Assembly: GCF_000001735.4 (NCBI RefSeq)
Contig: NC_003075.7
Span: forward strand, 6,201,001-6,265,000
DNA length: 64,000 nt
Origin: Arabidopsis thaliana
Taxonomy: Eukaryota; Streptophyta; Magnoliopsida; Brassicales; Brassicaceae
Reading direction: 5' to 3'
The notes under the pieces were generated by a model, which saw only the letters and a program-made list of their open reading frames with translations, was not told the DNA's origin and did no database searches. Shown in pieces: positions 1 to 11,985 of this stretch. The position numbers were made by a program, and so were the translations under genes. Within the stretch, counting starts at the first letter, position 1; every line of letters starts with the position of its first letter.

Positions 1-2
1 AA

Positions 3-215
3 GTCTTGTGTTTTGAGAAATGTCGTGTGTTCCACATCCACACCAATGATGAGGTCTTCGAAAACAAAGTATATACTGTTGGGGAGGATAATAAAGTCAC
101 ACAACTGCGTTTTGAACAATCTTTCTGTCCTAAAATGGATCCATATGTGTTTGGTTATGTTCCAAGTTTGGTTCAAATCGAACAACCTCGACGCAAACGT
201 AAAAGAGGTGACTGA
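3..215 (+). CDS. F-box-associated (FBA) protein, C-terminal end only
   Basis: The frame is open from the window edge to a TGA at 213-215 and gives about 70 residues. They include NKVYTVGEDNKV and end in GYVPSLVQIEQPRRKRKRGD. This matches the C-terminus of Arabidopsis F-box proteins with an F-box-associated interaction domain, which usually end in a YVPSLVQI-type motif. Such proteins are substrate adaptors of SCF ubiquitin ligases. The F-box and most of the FBA domain would lie left of the window. Related fragments recur at 11.3-12.0 kb, so the family is locally dispersed. No break is visible in this piece, but the whole gene cannot be judged. Confidence 0.55.
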   Translation, partial: VLCFEKCRVFHIHTNDEVFENKVYTVGEDNKVTQLRFEQSFCPKMDPYVFGYVPSLVQIEQPRRKRKRGD

Positions 216-1187
216 ATAAGCTACACAAAAATAGGGTTGTTACGTTTTTTCCCCTGTACTTGTTGCTTTCTCAGCTTTCTTACAAAAACTTCAATAAATA
301 AATTTGACCTTTATTATAAAAACTACATGTACTCACCTAAGGATAGCGAGAAGAATAGTCTACGTCTTTCGAGTTTTTCGATATACTTTACCACCCCATC
401 TTCACTCAACTAGTTTAATTAAAGAACACCTATATAGACTTCAATCACATGTCCTCATGACCCACCACATCCCTTACGCAGACTAAGGGCAAACCATTAA
501 ACCTACGACACTCATGGTATGAAATCCTTTATCCTGGAGAGGTGTTAGGCATACACATGTTGTTACGTGTCGCTTGAACAGAACTATGGTAAAAAGTATA
601 TGGACAAAAATGTTTCCAACTGGTAGATGTCAATACCTAAGGTTTGAAGTTGCAATGGGAAAAAAGAAAACCTGGAACCGAATACCCAAACCCAAAAAAA
701 TACACGAACAAAACCCGTATCGACTTTTTAAAATATCCGAATGGATCCTAAATTTCTCTACCCGAAAACACGGAACTGAATCCAAATCGAATCCAATACC
801 GGCAGGTATGTGACTATATCCGAAGTGCAAGTATGCGTCTAAAAATAATGACAATCTAATTCATGCTTTATAATTTGGTATCGTTTTGTTTCGTTATTGC
901 ATCTTCGTGGTTCCAACTGTTAACACTTGGAAAATATTCTTTCTATTTTCTAGGTTTTTCTATTAATTTGGAACTGATTTTCTTTGTTTACTATTCCTAC
1001 ACAGATGTTGTTAGTGTTACTCTTTTTTTTCCAAAAAGTATTTGCTTACGTACTCATTTGCATTTACTAGACCTCTTTGGTTTTCAGAGGTTGTATAATT
1101 TAATCAGTTTATTAACTCTATTAAACAAAGTAACAAACGATTCACTTTTATTAGCGGTTCATGTTAGTGATATGATGGATGGTTAAT
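216..1187. other. Intergenic, no gene recognised
   Basis: AT-rich DNA downstream of the F-box fragment. Around 660-810 there are degenerate runs of the form accc(g)aata/cccgaa, which look like decayed repeat DNA. ORFs here have no recognisable domain. The last five bases (TTAAT, 1183-1187) are the target duplication of the adjacent solo LTR. Confidence 0.5.
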
Positions 1188-1705
1188 TGTTGGAATTGTA
1201 TCCTTGATTGAATCTGCAAAAGAAGAAGAAGAATCCATGAGAAGAAGAAGAAGATGAAGTCGTGAAGAGAAGAGTCAAAGGAAGAGAAGAAAGTCAACAA
1301 ACATATGGGATGTGTGTTTTGTAATAAGGTTGTAATGGGTTGGAATTAGTTTAGGCCCAAGTATGTTTAGTTGTCTAAGTATTAGTTGAGTTCTTCTATC
1401 TAGTTAAATAGTGTTGTGTAGTAAGTTTAAGTTAGAGTCTAAGAAGAGTGAATCAAGGAGTGAGAATTCCAATGTATGTAGGGTGGCTACTTGTCTTGTG
1501 TAAGAGCCATCATTAGGTCTAAGTGCAAGTGTGCAAGTGTGTGTCAAGTAGAAGTAGTATATGTATGTGTGTCCTTGTGTTGTGTAAGAGCATCCAAGAT
1601 ATTAACAATGTAGAAGATTAAAAGAAAATTGGTTTTTGTTCTTACTCTCTAGGACAATGAAACCAAAACAGAGTAAAAGATAGAGAGATTGTGAGATTTA
1701 CAACA
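1188..1705. mobile_element. Solo LTR, Copia-type
   Basis: A 518 bp block starts TGTTGGAATTG and ends TTACAACA, so it has the TG...CA ends of an LTR. It is flanked by a perfect 5 bp duplication TTAAT (1183-1187 and 1706-1710). No internal retrotransposon domain, primer-binding site or second LTR lies beside it. It is therefore a solo LTR left by LTR-LTR recombination. The terminal sequence resembles plant Ty1/copia LTRs; the family is not determined. Confidence 0.82.
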
Positions 1706-1710
1706 TTAAT

Positions 1711-4700
1711 TTATCTTCTTTTATATTCATGCTTTTACTCTCTATCTTCTTTGTCCATGTGCAAGTTTTGAATATATAGAAACGATACTAGTGGGAAAAG
1801 GCAATAGAATAAATAAGGAATTGATACTTAGAGATACAATTAATTACAGTCATTAAGTTATTTCATAAGGTTGTTTACATTTTTCTATTCTCGGTTGATT
1901 TTCTTGAAAGATTTTGTCTAGAGAAAATTGCAAAATAAATATTTCAAAATTTATTTCTTAGATTCGAGTTGGTTACTAGAGAGAATGGAAATCACTTACG
2001 AGTCTGCATTCTTCCGCTGTACTTCGAAATTGATGGATACTTTTTTCAACGAGGATTCATTCGTTGCATATAGAAAGCCTCATGCCCTATACGCTGAATG
2101 TTCGGTAATTATATATTTGATCTTGATGATTTGATCATAACATGGAGCTTCTAGAGAATAGTCCAGAAACTATAAATTAGATGATGAAGAAGTTCGAGAC
2201 AACGTAACTGACCTTGGAAAAGTATAAATTTTCGTTTGTGTGGAGGTCAAGAAATCCCAAACTGTATTTTTGGAGATACATGAAGCATATGCGGATGCTT
2301 GAGATCGCGCTACAAGAAAACATGACCATTTCGGACAGAATGAGATCCCACTCCGTTGCTACCTCAGTTGAGAGAGTCCTATGAGATAAGATGATCAGAA
2401 ATTGACGGAGTACAGAAGTATATTGTAGCTGTAAGATACACGTCCAAATATTACTTGTGCAGCAAGCTATCCATCTAGCTAGGCAAACTCTGAAAAGCAT
2501 AGCTAGATTCTCGGACATATGGAAAACCATGCCAAATATGTTGATGGTAGTCTTGAAAACTTGGGAGAAAACATCAAGGTTTGTCCTATAAAATAGTAAT
2601 TCATTTAAATACTTTAAAGGAAGATTATTGTCTTTGATCAGTTGGTTTTTCCTATAAACATCAAGGTCAAATTTTCTTTGGGAGTGGTTATAAATTGGAC
2701 CATCAGTTTGAAAGATACATCGGTATAGTTAAAGACATGATCAATCTCGTAGGCTGAAACCTTAGTTTGATTAATTGGGAGATTCTATGGAATCTTTCAA
2801 AAATAGTTTCCCACTTATGTGGCCCATATAAGTGGCATGTCTTGTTGTATTTCCGAAATGTTGGGCTTAGGCTGTTTCCCATTGGACCGTTTCTCACCCA
2901 CATTTCGAGGAGGCCTATTAGAATATGTTCCACAACAATTGGGATTAAGATATTTGGGCATTATATAAAGGATGTAACAATCCTTAACTCTTGAGTTAGC
3001 TTTTGGGTTAAGGTAGGCCATATTCCTAATAAGGTCTAATCGATCATGATGCAAGTTGATTGGCTGATCAACTCTACAATTAGAAAGACACTGCTTGTTT
3101 AGCATTTCAAAACCTGTAAGTCATATTTTCTCTAATGCTTTTCGATGAAAAGATTTGTAAGCAATTCTAGTTCAACGTTATGAGAATGCAGGTTTGGAAA
3201 TGGGAGGCAACAAAGCCAATCGATTTTCCTTACTGGAAGTGTGGCAAGCATATAATTTAGATGATGTATCTCTAGAAGATGTGGAACGTATCAGCCCTGA
3301 GAATCTTGTGTGAGACCGACTGTTTAAAAGCTACATAACTTGCAATGGATATATTTCCGTAGTAGACGTGGGAAAAGATGGTGTGGAGATCGCGGATCAT
3401 GTGGAAGCATCGTATAGTATTGAACGTAACTGTACGGTTTATACTACAGACATATTTAATATTGTATGACGTTCATTTATGAAAAAAAGTGCACAAAAGT
3501 CTCTGAACATAAAATTAAATAAATTCAGGGGCTAAATTCAGACAAACATTTTATGCTAGATTTTATGCAATAAACCTTTCTTTAGTGGGCCATCATATGA
3601 TTCATCAATAAATCTTTAACTTTCGAAAAAGAAAACACAAATATTGATAACTAAAATCTTAGTCGGTTTAGTGAACCTACATAAAATTCCTTCTAATTAA
3701 AATTTTTACTTTGATATACGAAATGAATTTAGTAAACCAACGTCATCCAATATAATTTTCATAGTAAATTAATTAGTTGAAATTCTAGTTTGATTTAATG
3801 TATATCTATTGTAATTTGGTATATTAATTATACCCTAAGACTTGGACAAAAATAAAATAAAAAATAATAATTATACCCTAAGACCTAAAATCCTCAATAT
3901 TACATATTTTTTTTTCATCTCCTGATAATTTTCATTGATATTTTTTTTTAAAAAGTTGAATCATTTATTTGGATTTTTGGATTATTTTAAACTTTTCAGA
4001 ATTTTAATATTAATAACTTGATTTACTAAACATTAACCTAATAACCTTCTATGAATTGATGCCGATAAAAGGATATAATTTTAATTTTTGTATGTTATAA
4101 GAGATAAATAATTAATTGTAATTCAATACGAGCTGAAATTTTGTGTAATTTAAAGATAATGGAAAAATAGTTAATATGTTTTTTTTATTGAATTTTCTCT
4201 TCCTAATCAACATTCAAAGTCAAAAACAGCAGTTTAAGTCTCCAAACGCAAAAGAATTTCTTGATCATAGATGTTGATGGAACTTATAAGAGAGTAATTT
4301 CACTAACTCTCTAAAGAATTGTCAAGAGATACAAAGGGAGCGTAAAGCCATGCACCAAAATTGCACCAACATATTAATCAAAGCAAAATGGGAGGTGAAA
4401 TTACATATTAAAAATGAATTTGTAATATCTCATTTGTTTTGCTGATGGCGACAATATTCATGGAGAAGCCACAAGGCTCAAACTCATGGATACTCAATTT
4501 AGTATATGTAGGAAAATTTGTTCTACACCTATTAAGCCGAAAGATTAAAATTGTTTTAAAAGAACTTTCATACCAAAACTAAACGAGAAAAATCAGATAA
4601 TTCTGATAGGAGTAATGATTAATCGTGTTTTCAAACCAAAAGAGAAAGTCAGAAAGAAGAAAGAAACATATTTTTGATCATACGTGTCAAGTATCTATAA

Positions 4701-5084
4701 AACAAATATGCTATGTACTCAAGATGTCGCTTGGGAATATGTTAGAGAAAAATATTTCTCAAATTTTAGTCTTCTGGATCATCAGGAGATTTTGAATCCA
4801 AGGTAGATTTTAATTACTCTACCCAAATCTTAAGGGAAAAATATGTTATGCACTCGGATGTCGCTTGGGATACGTTTTATCAGCTTTCTTGTAGTACAGT
4901 GAGACCTTATATCGATCCAATTCTCTTATGGACATCTATACGTTATTATCTTTTTGACGTTGACGGTGAGAGAAAAAGATGACAAAGTTGTATTAATGAT
5001 GGTAGTGTTGATTTGTATTACTTCAATTCAGTTTTATCAAGTTCTTTTTTAACGCATTCACAAAATTTGACTTCCTTGTCATTA
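1711..5084. other. Degenerate AT-rich intergenic DNA
   Basis: No intact gene is visible. Pieces around 1,985-2,130, 2,760-3,000 and 3,190-3,460 have more balanced composition and short open stretches, as if derived from old coding DNA. Stops and frameshifts are frequent and I do not recognise a domain. From 3,480 to 4,200 the sequence is mostly A/T runs. Confidence 0.4.
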
Positions 5085-5355
5085 AGTCTCTGATGCGGGT
5101 AAAGCTGTTATTTGGGTCTGAAATTTACAAGTATACTTGACGGATATTGGCCTTTGCCCGTTTAGACAAGGTGATGCATATGAAATTGGATCAATCCCAT
5201 CTCCTAGTCAGAAGTTACACCAAGTTGCACTTGATGCGGGTAAGGCTGTTATTTGTTATTTATAACTATTTTCTTTCCTCTTTCAATCACAAGTTGCACT
5301 TGATGTATAAACGTATATTTTCTTTTTGAATATAGTTTAACACTAAATTCAAAAA
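5085..5355 (+). mobile_element. Probable LINE 3' end with A-run
   Basis: The stretch ends GAATATAGTTTAACACTAAATTC followed by a run of about 12 A. A closely similar tail occurs at 37.83-37.89 kb, and a related one at 15.30-15.35 kb ends a LINE with a clear target duplication. By that comparison this is the 3' end of an old, 5'-truncated retroposon. A phrase like gatgcgggtaa(a/g)gctgttattt occurs twice (near 5,093 and 5,234), suggesting a short internal duplication. No target duplication was resolved. Confidence 0.4.
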
Positions 5356-8300
5356 AAAAAAAGTTACACCAATTTAGTAAAGGCATGTCCGACACACCCG
5401 AAGAAGACTAAGCCGTTGAAGTTGGGTTCTCCATCAAGCCTAGCCACCAAGCATGCACGGTAATCAGCTCCTTGGCCAAAGCCCAGCAGCCCGCAAGCAT
5501 GAAAAGCACTTCAACTATTTGACTCGGAACGTCCTAATCCGAATTTAAGTACCTTGAGGCCTACAAATACTCATTCCTTATAGAGTTTTTGATACCAACT
5601 CATAGACAACAACCACATGAGCTCGCCTTTCGTCAGAGAGGAATGCTCGTAATGAAAGATTATCATAAAGAGACACATCGCTTGTAGAAGTGCCATCGAG
5701 TTTGATATAGCAAAAATTTTCGATACATTACAATGGTCTTTTTTCAACGGGTATTCCATCTTAATCGTAGAATTTTTCTTACCTATTAGACTAAAAATAT
5801 ACAATCATAAACGGGTAAATTATTATTAAAAAGAAAAAACGGTTATGAGATGAAAAATTCCTGGTATATATGAGACGGATGGAGTTTCTGTCCCAAAATC
5901 TACATGCTTATATCCTCTCATATTTTTACGATGTTGTTTTTACTGATAACAAGAACAAATCTGATTTATGCTTTTGTCTATAAATAGAATTGAGCCAAAC
6001 TGATATGAGTTCAGATTATGAATAATATACCAAACAAATATGTCTACAAACATAACCCCGCACTAACCTCAGGGTCCGAATCTAACGTTTCGACTTTATT
6101 AAAGATATGAGGTATAACTTAATTTATTTGTTTAAAGAAATCTTTTGTTGATGATAGAAGATGACGATTGAAGACTCTCCATATTGCTACATTAAAGAAG
6201 ATATCAAAGAGGGTAAGGGAAAGTTAAACGTCGATTCTACATACTAACGTGAATACCTAAAAGTGGTTTCATCTAAAGGAGGAGTCGTTTGCCAATTCTT
6301 GACACGCGGTACCAATGGCAATAATGTGACATGACCAAGATGGGTAAAGTCCAAGGTTGAACCCGAGTCAATGTCAAGCCTAAGACGTAGTCTAAACACC
6401 TCCTTTAGATGAAGCCAAAGAGATATGGCAAAGTTGAAAGGTCATACAAAGCTTTGAAAATCAAATGAGAAAAGCAAAGTAATATATTGCTTAAAAGGGT
6501 TGGAGAAAGTTCAAACCAAACTGGCCTTTTAAAGTGTGATTTTTCAGGTATTAATTTTGTTTTAACTATATAAAATGAATTTTAAAAATGATAAAAAAAT
6601 AAAAGTATTTTTAGTACTAACAAATTCATCTTTGGTTCGTCTAGGCCCTAAATAAAATCTGATGACAAAACAAAATTCAGATATAGGCCGAAAGACTAAT
6701 AATAATATTACGGTCCAAATGAATGGCCCAGTTATATTTGAAAATCGTATCTAGAATTTTTTTAAAACAAATGATGATTTAACCTAAAATAATGTTGACC
6801 AATTATTTTGTATAAATAGATGAAATCTTATCTTATAATGTTCACCTCTTCGCCGTCAAAAACATTTCTGATATGTGAACAAATTCCAAATCCATTTACA
6901 CATCTAATCAGGACAGTCATGACAAATCTAAAGGTTTCATCTTCAATCTCAAATTCATAACTTGTTAATCTATGATCGGGTTTAATGATTATTTGTGTTT
7001 AAATTATTTGTTCTAATTGTCTTATTTACAAATTTAAATCATGTTGTTATCTGGGATTTTTCAAATCTATCAAAGTATTAGATTTTGATTTTAGTTTTCA
7101 TTAAAATTGAGGTAATCTTTGTATCAAACATATATCTCCTATTGAGATCAGTTTAATTTTTAGATCTCCTATTTAAACATATTCCAGAAAATATATATAT
7201 GTTTTAAGATATTTAAAACTCAATTTGAACCATTTTATTTCATTTCTTTTCTTTTTATTTTTAATCTTGATTATTAAATATTTTTAAGGTATCATTGGCT
7301 GCTTCAGATCAGATCCGGATACCCACGGATATTGGTGGATCCAAGGGATACAAAATACTAGCCAAGATAAGTTGATACATGCCCATCTCTACTATATCTA
7401 ATGGTTTCAGACCTGAAATGTAATATGAGTTTAATCTTTTATATATATGTTTTGCCAATCAGTACGTCATCTTGCTATTATCACTTTCATTACAAAAACA
7501 ATTGGCTAAAAAAACTTTTTCATGAACTAATGAGAAATATTTTAAAAATTACATATAAAGTTTGAATTAAATTTTTCATTATTCAAAGATATGATTTTTT
7601 TGTTTGCTTTAGGTACCTTGTCTTTTACAACTCAGATAATAAATTAAGAAAATATTGTGAAGATAAAATTTTTCTTACTTTCAATGGTATGTATTTATGT
7701 TTCACGTTAAAACCCTTATAAATTATTACTCAATTAATTAATTATAAAATAATAAAATGCCCTTCTCCAAGTTGGGCCAGTGTATTTATGTATATATATT
7801 AAAGATAATATATATTCAGTATTATTTTTAAATGGATTTTGGTTAGATCTCATAACTAATTTTTTTTTATCAAGAAAATATTATATTTTAAACTATATTA
7901 TTGTTTTATTGTGTATAAATTTAATAAAAATAGCCAAATCTTTACGTGTAACTTATCAAATTTTCAATATGCATAATATTCATTTTAATAGTTGTGTAGG
8001 CTGTTCAAATACAACAATTAAGGTCACTATTTACAAATTAGAAGATATGTATATTATTTGTATTCGTGGATTCATCTATGATCTTTGTTATTTGTTGTTA
8101 AAATAATTTTTTTTCTTCTCAATATTAAATGTTCAAGTCTAAAACATAAAATTTTATAACATTTGTTATTGTAGACTTCAAAGCATTATTTTTATTTATA
8201 TTAAATTGTTTAAACTTTTTTCTAAAAATAAATAAAAATTAAAACAAAAAATTAATAAATATTAGTTTACACTATAAATTAATAAATATTAATTAGTAGA

Positions 8301-8559
8301 TAAATTAATAAAATATCATGGTCCCTATATTATTATATATTAATTTGAAGATGTTTTAATAGTACTTATTTCATCATGGTAGAAAGAATGTATAATAAAT
8401 GAAAAAACTGTTAAAAGTGATTTTTTTATTTTATATACCACATATGTATAAGTAATACTTGAGAATGATAAGATGTTTCATTAAATTGTTTGGTGCATTT
8501 GTGTTAAGTGTTAGACCTTGAATCAGGAGTAAGAGCCACGATTAGGTGACTTTGATGGT
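5356..8559. other. Intergenic, degenerate repeats, no gene
   Basis: Mostly AT-rich with no recognised protein domain. Recognisable items are a short inverted repeat at 6265-6416 (listed separately) and a TATA-like GTATAAATAG near 6,808. That TATA is followed only by a very short ORF starting at 6,919 (about 13 codons), so it is not called a gene. Bases 7,700-8,480 are almost pure A/T. Confidence 0.4.
6265..6416. repeat. 152 bp element with 18 bp inverted termini
   Basis: GGTTTCATCTAAAGGAGG (6265-6282) is mirrored by CCTCCTTTAGATGAAGCC (6399-6416), an inverted match with one difference. About 116 bp of less AT-rich sequence lies between. The layout fits a miniature inverted-repeat element or a hairpin transcript. 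No flanking target duplication was found and the family is unknown. Confidence 0.4.
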
Positions 8560-8998
8560 AGTCAAAAATTAATTGTAACACCACGACTGCCCTACTAGTC
8601 AACACCCACGTCCTCTCTCATGTTCATTGGGCCCACTTCTGTCTGAAGGTCGGTCCGCTACGTCTGGGAGCGGATTGACCTTAACCTAAGTCCTTCACCC
8701 AAGTCCGAAAGAGAGGAGGAAACTCTTAAGCCTCTAGGAGCTCGAGTAGGAAGTCCCAACAAAGTGTATCAAATGCTTTCCTTATACCCCCTTTCAACAG
8801 AGAGCTCTTGGGACAACATGCAGAATTATAGCCCCTAACAAGTTCAGATGCCAGTAAGACCTTTTTTACCTAGGGAACGCCCTTTAAGAACGCAACTTGA
8901 TTGCGAGAGATACAACCCTGAAAAATAGGCTTCAGGCTGTTTGCAATGATCTTGATTACGAGAGATACAACCCCGAAGAATAGGCTTCAGACGATTTG
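8560..8998 (-). mobile_element. LINE fragment (reverse transcriptase), part 1
   Basis: Read on the minus strand, this contains decayed pieces typical of plant L1-like reverse transcriptase: RLKPIL...ISRNQ, then VLKGRSL, then KAFDTLCWDFL. Frames are broken. A roughly 55 bp segment (gagagatacaaccc...aataggcttcag) is tandemly duplicated at about 8,898-9,000. The element continues on the far side of the solo LTR at 10,607-11,140, so the LTR inserted into the LINE. Confidence 0.65.
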
Positions 8999-10601
8999 TG
9001 ATGCGTGTTTTATTTTGCCTCTGGCTTTTACCTGAAAGACCACACAACTACTGCAAGTGCACAGTATATCGGAATAGTATTTTAGGATCGAATCCACAAG
9101 GAGAGAAATAGTTCAGAGAAATCCTTAAGAAGAGAGTGAGGCAAGGACCAAAATAAAAGAGAGGGGGTTGTTGTAAGCAATGAGTAACCAAAACAAAAGG
9201 CAAGTAACTAAACTAAACGGCAAGCAATAAGAGAGAAGCGTTAGGTATTCAGGGGTTTCTCCAAATGTCATGGTTCAATAAATAAGTTGTAGATCTCAAT
9301 CTAGGTCATAACATGGCTAGGTTTGTTTACTTCCAAATTCTCGGACATACGAAACTCTATCAAAACTAGCTAACCCTAACGGTTAGTTGGTGAAAGCCGG
9401 CTATTATCACTAATATTATGTGTACTCAGTTGCCCTATCGGTTAGTAGGTGCTAACATGGTTTCAAAGTACAAGATCAAAGCATTAAGTTCAAATTCGAT
9501 TCTAGTCCATAAGTCCCTATCACTCGGCGGGTGTGCAACGATTATAGATCTTTATTCAGTTGAGCTAGTTCAGGCAATTATACAAGATTTTGCCAAAGTA
9601 CAAAATACCTAAGGTCAAGTACTAGGTGGCGTTCCGGACATACAAGCATTAAGATTAAACGCAACTAGAAAGAATAGTGTAAACGGCCGTAGAAACCGCC
9701 AACCTAGACTTTCGATCTATTAGTCCCAATGAATTTCCCTTTGAAACCTCCTCAAACCCAACTAGAGATCTACTCGCTCATGGCAAAAGGAGCTAATCAA
9801 AAGTTGGGTTGAAACCATAACAAATAGATGAGTAAACTTAAAAAGGGTTTAGAGATTACTTCCTTGAATGTAGATACAAGAGGCAAAGCTTCACCTTAAA
9901 GAGTCTTACACAAAAACGAGAAAGAGAAAGAGAGAGATGGTGTTCTTCAAGCTTCAATAGGTGTGACGGCGAGTGGGCAGCTCTCGGCGACGTCTAGGGT
10001 TTGCTTGTGATGAAGGCACACCTAGGGTTAGGGCTTAGAACAAGTATTTATACTTGAGTGCCAAAAATTAGGTTTAGGGGTAAGAATGTTATTCCGCCGG
10101 ATAAGTAAGTGATCGGGCCGAGTAGTGGACTTTAGGGAAGGAGCCTAATGACGGTGGCGCAAAGCGAGAAGGACTTGGGCGTGACCTAGTGGTCAGTGGT
10201 GAGCTTCTCGGAGCTGCCCGGGTTCAAGTCTCCTTGGCCGGATACTTTTTGGACTTATTATTTCCAAACGGCCGGTTCTTGACATGTCTTCACTCTTTAG
10301 GTCATATCTTCCAAACGGCTTCATGGATTGCTTCAATTCGACTTCGACGTTAATCTTGACTCTTCTAGCTTTCCATTCATACCGAAAAATCACGTTTCCC
10401 AGATAGGGAAGGTCTCGGTCGGATGCTAAACTTCTGAAGTACTAGAATGATCGCCTTTTGATACTTTTAGCTTCAAAACTCTTAAATCCTATTGACACAT
10501 AGAATACGTGTTTCTCCTCTTATTGGCTCTAAAATGGCACCAGATGCTCTCTGAAACATAAGAAAAAAAAAGCTAAAACGGGCTAAAAAGCCGTGTTATC
10601 A
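8999..10601 (-). mobile_element. 1.6 kb solo LTR inserted in a LINE
   Basis: The block runs from TGATGCGTG to GTGTTATCA (TG...CA ends, short imperfect inverted termini). It is flanked by ATTTG (8994-8998) and GTTTG (10602-10606), a 5 bp target duplication with one transition. LINE reverse transcriptase sequence continues on both sides. No gag-pol is present, so it is a solo LTR. The GCAAGTGCACAGTATATCG...GGATCGAATCCACAAGG section is typical of long Gypsy LTRs of the Tat/Athila kind. That family call, and the minus orientation based on TGATAACACGG as the 5' end, are inference. Confidence 0.68.
10170..10246 (+). repeat. tRNA-like A box/B box segment inside the LTR
   Basis: GACCTAGTGGTCAGTGG resembles a Pol III A box (TRGYNNARNGG), and GGGTTCAAGTCTCC about 25 bases further on resembles a B box (GGTTCRANTCC). 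No full tRNA cloverleaf or anticodon can be assigned. It may be a SINE head nested in the LTR or a sequence native to it. Confidence 0.4.
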
Positions 10602-10606
10602 GTTTG

Positions 10607-11140
10607 CAATGATCTTCGAAACAATTTTATAAACCAAGTTGCAGCAGCTAATTATAAACAATCTTATAAATTAATCTTATAATCGGTCTATAGTCATAAA
10701 GGTTACAAGCCTCATGAAATTTGCGAGTAAGAGCGATTTTGGTGGAGTTAAAACCTTTTAGGAGCCGTCCATTCCTAAAGAACTCTTTCACATCCAATAT
10801 AACATCTGAACAAACAATACTCCAAGCCGGTCTGAAGAATTCAACATAATATCCATCACGCCCTGGACACTTATTTGAGGCAAGGAAAAAACCGTCGAAA
10901 TGATCTATTCCTCTGAGACCTCCTTTTGCAACTCTGAGCAGCGAAAAGAAATAAGGTCTACAAGCTGCGCAACAATACAAGGGGAATGTGGCATATCCGT
11001 GCAGCCAGTTATCTCTTCAAAATAGGCTGCAACATGAGCTTTGATCTCCAACCCCTCCTGAAGTCTTCTCCCCCTTTGGTCCATAAGAAAATGGATGTGA
11101 TTATGATTCAGCCTTTGGGAAAGAGATTTGTGGAAGAAAA
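10607..11140 (-). mobile_element. LINE fragment (reverse transcriptase), part 2
   Basis: The minus strand reads as a decayed L1-type open reading frame. The part around 11,050-10,920 has EIKAHVAAYFEEITGCTDMP, which resembles the linker before the RT in plant LINEs. The part at 10,980-10,650 has NKCPGRDGYYVEFFRPAW, then LLKGFNSTKIAL and YDYRPI, the fingers region of the reverse transcriptase. One 110-codon stretch is still open but flanked by frameshifts. It joins part 1 across the solo LTR and ends next to the inverted repeat at about 11,140. Confidence 0.72.
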
Positions 11141-11334
11141 AGTCTCATTTCCCAATTTGAAATTGAGTTTAAACCTAAAACCAAACAAAACAAACCGAGT
11201 TTCAAACTGAACTTAACCAATTTTTTATTCGGTTCAATTTGGCATAAATTCTGATAATTGAAAAACCAAACGAATGGTGAGACCAATGTGGTGTCGCAGA
11301 TCAAGGTCTTAGCATTGTATCCAAGAGTTGATTT

Positions 11335-11587
11335 TTGGCATGGCGTAAGTTGCTTTCTAGAGGAGGAGAATAAAGTCGTACTGTGTCGTAAGAGTAAATG
11401 ATGGATGGACGAAGATTACAAAGAGAAGTGCAAAGACAAGGTATACATTGTTAGAGAGGATAATAATGTCAAAATAATGAATTCGTGAGTTTATACAATT
11501 GAAAGGATCATGTCCAACTATTTTAATTATATTCGAAGTTTGGTTCAAATCGTGAGAGCTGGAGACAAAAAGAAAAGAGGTGTTTAA
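11335..11587 (+). pseudogene. F-box-associated (FBA) pseudogene fragment, left arm
   Basis: The plus strand gives a broken reading similar to the C-terminus of FBA-type F-box proteins: LEEENKVV, then KCKDKVYIVREDNNV, then RSLVQIVRAGDKKKRG before TAA. Stops and frameshifts interrupt it (for example TGA soon after NNVKIMNS). It lacks an F-box and is too short to be functional. It forms the left arm of the inverted repeat and resembles the F-box gene end at the left edge of the window. Confidence 0.62.
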
Positions 11588-11724
11588 ACAAGCTCTACTA
11601 CATGTAATCTCTTATATTTTTGTTTTCATATTTTCCCCCTTATATTTTCTTTCCTTTTTACCAAGCTAACTTAGGGAAAGAAAAAAAATCTGAAAACAAA
11701 AAACAGAGAGATTACATGTAGTTG

Positions 11725-11985
11725 AGCTTGTTTAAACACTTCTTTTCTTTTGGTCTCCAGCTCTCACGATTTAAACCAAACTATGCATATACAGAAGTGT
11801 TTGACATGATCCTTGTAATTGTATAAACTCTCGAATCCATTATATTGACTTTATTTTCTTCTCCAACAATGTATACTTTGTCTTTGCACTTAACCTTGTC
11901 ATCTTCATCCATCCATATGTTACTCTTACAACACATGACGACTTTGTTCTCCTGGTCTAGCAAGCAACTTATGTCAATATGTCAT
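11725..11985 (-). pseudogene. F-box-associated (FBA) pseudogene fragment, right arm
   Basis: The minus-strand counterpart of the left-arm fragment. It reads LDQENKVVMCCKSNIWMDEDDKVKCKDKVYIVGEENKV with a longer open stretch (60 codons, 11781-11963), then decays. It is oriented head-to-head with the other copy, so transcription of either could produce RNA complementary to the other. Confidence 0.6.

Noticed and set aside
863-1186. 107-codon hydrophobic ORF
   Set aside because: The composition is simply T-rich; no domain and no supporting exon structure.
7780-8106. 108-codon ORF in AT-rich DNA
   Set aside because: Ile/Tyr/Leu-rich translation of A/T sequence; no domain.
10170-10246. Functional tRNA gene
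   Set aside because: A and B box-like sequences are present, but no acceptor stem, anticodon arm or T-run terminator can be assigned.
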